From NCBI GenBank assembly GCA_034436295.1, contig DAOTVT010000174.1, forward strand, positions 1 through 9,710: 9,710 nucleotides of DNA, read 5' to 3'. This document shows, one piece after another, positions 7,300-9,710 of the stretch. A program made the position numbers and the translations under genes. Below the pieces are notes generated by a model, which searched no databases, was not told the DNA's origin, and saw nothing but the letters and a program-made list of their open reading frames with translations. Each line of letters starts with the position of its first letter. The first letter of the stretch is position 1. The DNA comes from DTLA01 sp034436295. GTDB lineage: Bacteria; Chloroflexota; Anaerolineae; DTLA01.

Positions 7300-7764
7300 A
7301 TGGCGCAGGGGATGGCACAAACCATGATGTTTGAGGATTTTGTTGTCGGGCAGGAGTGGACGACGTCGGGCCGGACGGTAACGGAGGCCGACATCGTGGG
7401 TTTTGCGGGCCTTTCGGGCGATTTCAACGCGCTGCATGTGGACAGCGAATACGCCCGCAGCACGCCCTTCGGGGAACGCATCGCCCACGGGCTTCTGGGC
7501 CTGGCGATGGCCACGGGGCTGGCCTCGCGGGCCGGTTTCATGGAAGGCTCGGTGGAGGCGTTCCTTTCGCTGGAGTGGAAGTTCCGCGCGCCCATCCGCA
7601 TCGGCGACACCATCCGCGCCGCGCTGCGGGTGGCTGGGACGCGGCCCATGGGCGACACGGGCGGCCTGGTGATGCTGGACGTGACGGTGCTGAACCAGCG
7701 CAACGAGACGGTGCAGCGCGGGCAGTGGACGGTGCTGGTGAAGCGCCGGCCGCCGCAGGGGTAG
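7300..7764 (+). CDS. MaoC-family (R)-hydratase/dehydratase
   Basis: Hot-dog-fold enzyme that adds or removes water across a trans-2-enoyl thioester. The protein is 154 residues, usual for single-domain MaoC proteins. The hydratase-2 motif is clear: FAGLSGDFNALHVD (residues 35-48) with the catalytic pair D41 and H46, followed by FGERIAHGLLGLAMATGL (57-74). GGGAGG at 7288-7293 lies six bases before the ATG. It diverges from accC and is the only dehydratase-like gene beside a fab operon that lacks fabZ in the window. It may therefore dehydrate 3-hydroxyacyl-ACP in fatty-acid synthesis, or act on CoA esters in beta-oxidation or polyhydroxyalkanoate supply. The motif identifies the family firmly; the acyl carrier (ACP or CoA) is inference. 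Confidence 0.9.
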   Translation: MAQGMAQTMMFEDFVVGQEWTTSGRTVTEADIVGFAGLSGDFNALHVDSEYARSTPFGERIAHGLLGLAMATGLASRAGFMEGSVEAFLSLEWKFRAPIRIGDTIRAALRVAGTRPMGDTGGLVMLDVTVLNQRNETVQRGQWTVLVKRRPPQG

Positions 7765-7770
7765 GGTGCT

Positions 7771-7795
7771 GCGGGCGGAGCAACCCCGCGCCCGC
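7771..7795 (+). terminator. Hairpin after maoC, possible terminator
   Basis: A perfect 7-bp GC stem (GCGGGCG with CGCCCGC) and an 11-base loop start seven bases after the maoC stop codon. Position suits a transcript end, but no T-run follows, so an intrinsic terminator is uncertain; it may be an mRNA-end hairpin used with Rho. Confidence 0.35.
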
Positions 7796-7798
7796 GCG

Positions 7799-7832
7799 GA
7801 GATGGCTTCGTCGCTTCGCTCCTCGCGATGAT
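7799..7832. repeat. Interspersed repeat of the EERSDEAI type
   Basis: About 34 bases with the core GCTTCGTCGCTTCGCTCCTC. Read on the minus strand it translates as REERSDEAIS. From memory this is a short, partly palindromic element scattered between genes in many unrelated bacteria and often mis-annotated as part of small proteins (CHCEERSDEAI). It differs from the usual consensus at few positions (GG for TT after GAGAT, GCGATGAT at the end). It marks non-coding, repeat-prone DNA. Confidence 0.6.
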
Positions 7833-7928
7833 GAGGGGCCAACACGCTTCGGGACCCAGCCCGTTGCCACGGCGTGTTTCAATTCTGGCGCGCGATGGCC
7901 GGGCATCGTTGGGTTTGCCGATCGGGGC

Positions 7929-8070
7929 CCACCTCACCCATTCTCACCCCAGCCCTCGCCCATCTTGACTACACCCCGGTGGAGGCCGTGCGGGAGAAAG
8001 AGCCACCTCACCCATCCCCACCCCAGTCCTCGCCTACCTTGACTTCACCCCGGTGGATGCCGTGCGGGAG
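7929..8070. repeat. Two-copy tandem repeat, 74-bp period
   Basis: Copy 1 (7929-7996) and copy 2 (8003-8070) align without gaps over 68 bases with seven mismatches by hand count, about 90% identity. Each starts CCACCTCACCCA and ends GTGCGGGAG. An 8-bp inverted pair, ACCTCACC (7931-7938) and GGTGAGGT (8077-8084), brackets the two copies; ACCTCACC occurs again at 8005-8012. The element resembles C-rich intergenic repeats seen in several high-GC genomes, but I cannot name the family. I see no coding sense in it. Confidence 0.75.
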
Positions 8071-8155
8071 GGGTTAGGTGAGGTCAATCGCCAACGCTGT
8101 TCGCCGCGCGGGGGAAGCGGACTTCGTCGGTCGTGGAACAGCCCACGGGTGTGTT

Positions 8156-8187
8156 GAGGGTGTGCGCATTGCAGCACATGTGCCCTC
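8156..8187 (+). other. Bulged hairpin, possible transcript end
   Basis: GAGGGTGTGC (8156-8165) can pair with GCACA (8174-8178) and CCCTC (8183-8187), leaving a 4-base bulge and an 8-base loop. It includes the 10-bp palindrome GCACATGTGC (8174-8183). No T-run follows. It could insulate the downstream promoter from maoC transcription, or the palindrome could be a protein site. The rest of 8085-8220 shows no gene I can support. Confidence 0.25.
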
Positions 8188-8220
8188 TAACGGAACTCCA
8201 TCTTTCGGGCGAATGAACGC

Positions 8221-8244
8221 AAATGCTTGACAACATGAGCATTT
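8221..8244. promoter_or_regulatory. Dyad over the -35 box
   Basis: Perfect 7-bp inverted repeat AAATGCT (8221-8227) and AGCATTT (8238-8244) with a 10-base spacer. It covers the -35 element of the promoter at 8227-8255 and overlaps the dyad at 8232-8250. A repressor bound here would block polymerase. The binding protein is unknown. Confidence 0.4.
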
Positions 8245-8255
8245 CATGTTATGAT
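8227..8255 (+). promoter_or_regulatory. Near-consensus sigma-70 promoter
   Basis: TTGACA (8227-8232, 6 of 6) is followed after exactly 17 bases by TATGAT (8250-8255, 5 of 6). This is the strongest housekeeping-type promoter visible in the window and lies in a locally AT-rich stretch. Transcription should begin near 8262. No intact large gene starts until the esterase at 8698, giving a leader of about 436 bases unless a closer promoter is used. Confidence 0.75.
8232..8250. promoter_or_regulatory. Dyad filling the promoter spacer
   Basis: AACATGA-N5-TCATGTT, a perfect 7-bp inverted repeat, occupies the space between the -35 and -10 elements and touches both. This is a classic operator position for a dimeric repressor. 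No regulator gene is in the window, so the protein is unknown. Confidence 0.5.
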
Positions 8256-8281
8256 ATAGGCGTATCGGGATTCAACATTGA

Positions 8282-8298
8282 GTATCACAATGTGATAC
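8282..8298. promoter_or_regulatory. Dyad about 20-37 bases downstream of the start site
   Basis: GTATCAC-N3-GTGATAC is a perfect 7-bp inverted repeat just downstream of the predicted transcription start. Its sequence differs from the dyads at 8221-8250, implying a second regulator or an RNA hairpin at the 5' end of the leader. The half-sites are inverted relative to the CRP consensus. Confidence 0.5.
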
Positions 8299-8351
8299 AT
8301 CGCTCCAGTCAGTCAGTTTACAAGTACTCCGATCGGCATAGGAGCCAAGAG

Positions 8352-8426
8352 ATGGCCTGTGTCAAAGTCTATGGCCTCTACAGGTCATTGGGCGGCTCGG
8401 TGGCGATTCGGAATGTGGACCTCTAA
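8352..8426 (+). CDS. Possible 24-codon small ORF in the leader
   Basis: ATG at 8352 follows AGGAG by seven bases and opens a 24-residue frame (begins MACVKVYGLYRS) that ends with TAA at 8424. It would be the first translated frame after the promoter at 8227-8255. It has no recognised motif. The frame continues beyond the stop into the zinc-ribbon-like remnant, so it may be either a leader peptide or the upstream part of a broken gene. Weakly supported. Confidence 0.3.
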   Translation: MACVKVYGLYRSLGGSVAIRNVDL

Positions 8427-8594
8427 ATCCCAGCGCTCAACTTCCAGGACAAACGTCTCAAGTATCGGGAGTGCCGAAGGGCGGCGCGGACCTGCCACAA
8501 AAACAGATCTTGCAAGGAGGAGGGATTCTATAGCACAACTGAGAGCGAACTGAACCTACCGACAATTGTCCACCCCAATGAGCAGCGGGCATAG
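8427..8594 (+). pseudogene. Probable remnant of a zinc-ribbon protein
   Basis: In frame with the small ORF before it, the stretch from 8439 reads NFQDKRLKYREC and, later, EEGFYS and NLPT, ending at TAG 8592-8594. From memory, small zinc-ribbon proteins common in Chloroflexota run FQDKTL-x-CRDCG, then EQEFYA, NEPTRCPECRAAR. The order and spacing match loosely (FQDK-x-L, R-x-C, E-x-FY, N-x-PT, RA), but the first and the last two metal-binding Cys positions are lost and there is no start codon. About 51 residues remain. I read it as a decayed copy; chance similarity is possible because only about a dozen positions agree. Confidence 0.4.
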
Positions 8595-8684
8595 GAGGTG
8601 ATGCGCAGAGGCAAAGGACAGCATAATATAGATATAGTATGACCCATTGGATAATGGACCGTCAGAATGTTGTCTTCAGGCGAA

Positions 8685-8691
8685 AAGGAGG
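8685..8691 (+). promoter_or_regulatory. Ribosome binding site of the tannase-like gene
   Basis: AAGGAGG, a full-strength Shine-Dalgarno sequence, lies six bases before the ATG at 8698 and fixes that start. Confidence 0.85.
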
Positions 8692-8697
8692 CCTCAG

Positions 8698-9710
8698 ATG
8701 AAGACTCGCATCTCGTTGGTCGTGGTCATAGCCCTGGTTCTGCTGGTCGGGATGGCCCTGGTTCTGCTGGTCGCGCCCTCGTCAACTGTTCTTGCAGTAC
8801 CTCAGGACAAACAGGACAGACTGGCAGAGGACGACCCCTGGGCCCTGCCCTCCACGCCGACCGCAGTATTGAATGTCACGGTAGATGGTGTCCCCTTGAC
8901 CGTAACCAACTACAGGGTTATCTATGTTGCCAATCCAGTCCCCGTAAGGATCATGTCAGGCGGTGTTCCAACCACCACTGTAGACTATCAGGCGATGAAC
9001 ATTTATGTGCCTTCCAATGCCACCGAAGATTCCCCGATCATCCTGCAGGTTGGCAACGCCGGCTGGCTGGGCAACCTGGTGAGGGCTCCAATCACGGACG
9101 GCGGAGTGTATACCAGCACCACCAGTAACACAGGCGCGGCGCTGAAGGCCGGCTACGTCATCGTGAGCGCTGGCGCTCGCAGCCGCGGCATGACTGATCT
9201 GGCGGGCACAACCTATGTGGGCCACGCCCCTGCGGTGGTTGTGGACACCAAGGCCGCCATCCGCTACCTGCGCTACAATGACGCTGCCATGCTTGGGACC
9301 ACAGACCGCATCTTCATCACCGGAACCAGCGGCGGTGGAGGACTGTCAGTAGCCATCGCGGCCAGCGGCAACAGCCCAGACTACTACCCCTACCTGTACG
9401 AGATCGGGGCTGCAGGCGTCTCCTATGACCCAGGAAGTGGCACCTACACGTCAACCCTCAACGATGATGTGTTCGGGACGGTGGCCTATTGCCCGATCAC
9501 AGACCTTGATCATGCCGACGCAGCCTATGAGTGGATGTATGGGGCCACCAGGCGGGCCCTCCATGACGAATTCGGCACCTACAACGAGGCACAGATGCTT
9601 GCCTCCGCCTGGCTGGCGGGGGACTATGTCCCCTATTTCAATAGGCTGGGCCTGAAAGATGAGCACGGCAATCCGCTGACAGCCGACAAGCTTGACGATT
9701 CCATCAAGGC
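8698..9710 (+). CDS. Exported subtype B tannase-family esterase (3' end beyond the window)
   Basis: Alpha/beta-hydrolase expected to cleave gallate or related aromatic esters outside the membrane. The open frame runs 337 codons to the window edge without a stop. Residues 1-33 form a signal peptide: MKTR, a hydrophobic run (5-26), then STVLA-VPQ as a likely cleavage site; there is no lipobox. Mature sequence shows IYVANPV (75-81), QAMNIYVP (98-105), GYVIVSAGARSRG (152-164), GHAPAVVVDTKAAIRYLRYN (175-194), the nucleophile motif GTSGGGG with S211, and VAYCPITDLDHADAAYEW (262-279). These blocks match, in order, my recollection of Lactobacillus plantarum subtype B tannase (IRGRT, GQAPAFIVDMKAAIRYVKYN, GTSAGG, SAYCPIHNLEHADMAYEW). 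The catalytic Asp and His of the family lie near the C-terminus, outside the window. Gallate specificity is inferred; a feruloyl or other aryl esterase is possible. Confidence 0.85.
   Translation, partial: MKTRISLVVVIALVLLVGMALVLLVAPSSTVLAVPQDKQDRLAEDDPWALPSTPTAVLNVTVDGVPLTVTNYRVIYVANPVPVRIMSGGVPTTTVDYQAMNIYVPSNATEDSPIILQVGNAGWLGNLVRAPITDGGVYTSTTSNTGAALKAGYVIVSAGARSRGMTDLAGTTYVGHAPAVVVDTKAAIRYLRYNDAAMLGTTDRIFITGTSGGGGLSVAIAASGNSPDYYPYLYEIGAAGVSYDPGSGTYTSTLNDDVFGTVAYCPITDLDHADAAYEWMYGATRRALHDEFGTYNEAQMLASAWLAGDYVPYFNRLGLKDEHGNPLTADKLDDSIK
8731..8773 (+). repeat. 24-bp-period repeat within the signal-peptide codons
   Basis: The 19-base string GCCCTGGTTCTGCTGGTCG occurs at 8731-8749 and again at 8755-8773, identical at every base. 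It encodes ALVLLV twice (residues 12-17 and 20-25), so the hydrophobic core of the signal peptide seems to have been lengthened by an in-frame duplication of eight codons. Confidence 0.85.

Noticed and set aside
7841..7878. Inverted repeat AACACGC/GCGTGTT as a terminator or repeat end
   Set aside because: Seven base pairs around a 24-base loop with no T-run is weak and could be chance.
7356..8042. A 228-codon plus-strand frame across maoC and the repeats
   Set aside because: It is a high-GC shadow of maoC in another frame that runs into repeat DNA, with no family similarity.
7840..8220. CRISPR array or tRNA gene in the repeat-rich gap
   Set aside because: Only two copies of a 68-base unit with a 6-base gap are present, with no spacers; no tRNA arms or GTTCGA-type loop are visible.
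8282..8298. CRP-type site
   Set aside because: The half-sites are in the reverse arrangement (TCACA before TGTGA) with the wrong spacing for CRP.
8223..8426. A 67-codon frame starting at 8223
   Set aside because: Its start overlaps the -35 box of the strong promoter and has no ribosome site; only the internal ATG at 8352 is plausible.
8514..8540. AAGGAGG at 8514-8520 as the ribosome site of a gene
   Set aside because: No ATG, GTG or TTG follows at a workable distance; it lies within the decayed frame.
8593..8642. AGGAGG followed by a 13-codon frame from ATG 8601
   Set aside because: The spacing is only two bases, and the peptide is very short with no motif.

Overview
The window looks like chromosomal DNA from a high-GC, Gram-positive-type or Chloroflexota-like bacterium. 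A hand count of one line in the fatty-acid genes (1441-1500) gives 42 G+C of 60. The cluster uses FabK rather than FabI, almost every gene has a clear GGAGG-type ribosome site, and a probable remnant of a Chloroflexota-type zinc-ribbon protein lies further on. The phylum is an inference of low to moderate confidence.

Positions 26-7229, all on the minus strand and transcribed right to left, form a type II fatty-acid synthesis operon: biotin carboxylase (accC), biotin carrier protein (accB-like), enoyl-ACP reductase II (fabK), malonyl-CoA:ACP transacylase (fabD), 3-ketoacyl-ACP reductase (fabG), 3-ketoacyl-ACP synthase II (fabF) and synthase III (fabH). Genes overlap or are 20-37 bp apart except for a 141-bp fabD-fabG gap. 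Together they cover half-reactions of malonyl-CoA formation, malonyl loading, initiation, elongation and both reductions. Acyl carrier protein, the carboxyltransferase and FabZ are not in the window. A MaoC-type hot-dog hydratase (7300-7764, plus strand) diverges from accC across a 70-bp promoter region and could supply the missing dehydratase step.

Positions 7765-8697 hold no convincing intact gene. From left to right they contain a hairpin after maoC, a short widespread interspersed repeat (the 'EERSDEAI' type), a 74-bp-period tandem duplication bounded by 8-bp inverted termini, a bulged hairpin, a near-consensus sigma-70 promoter overlapped by two dyads with a third dyad just downstream, a 24-codon small ORF, and a probable zinc-ribbon pseudogene. 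G+C falls sharply here (48 of 120 over 8221-8340).

From 8698 to the window edge runs an exported subtype B tannase-family esterase, cut off at the right end before the expected catalytic Asp and His. It is separated from the fatty-acid block by repeats and a composition change, so it may belong to an accessory region for aromatic-ester use. I found no CRISPR array, tRNA, rRNA, transposase or clearly new multigene system. The least explained part is the dyad-rich promoter with its roughly 436-nt leader ahead of the tannase gene.
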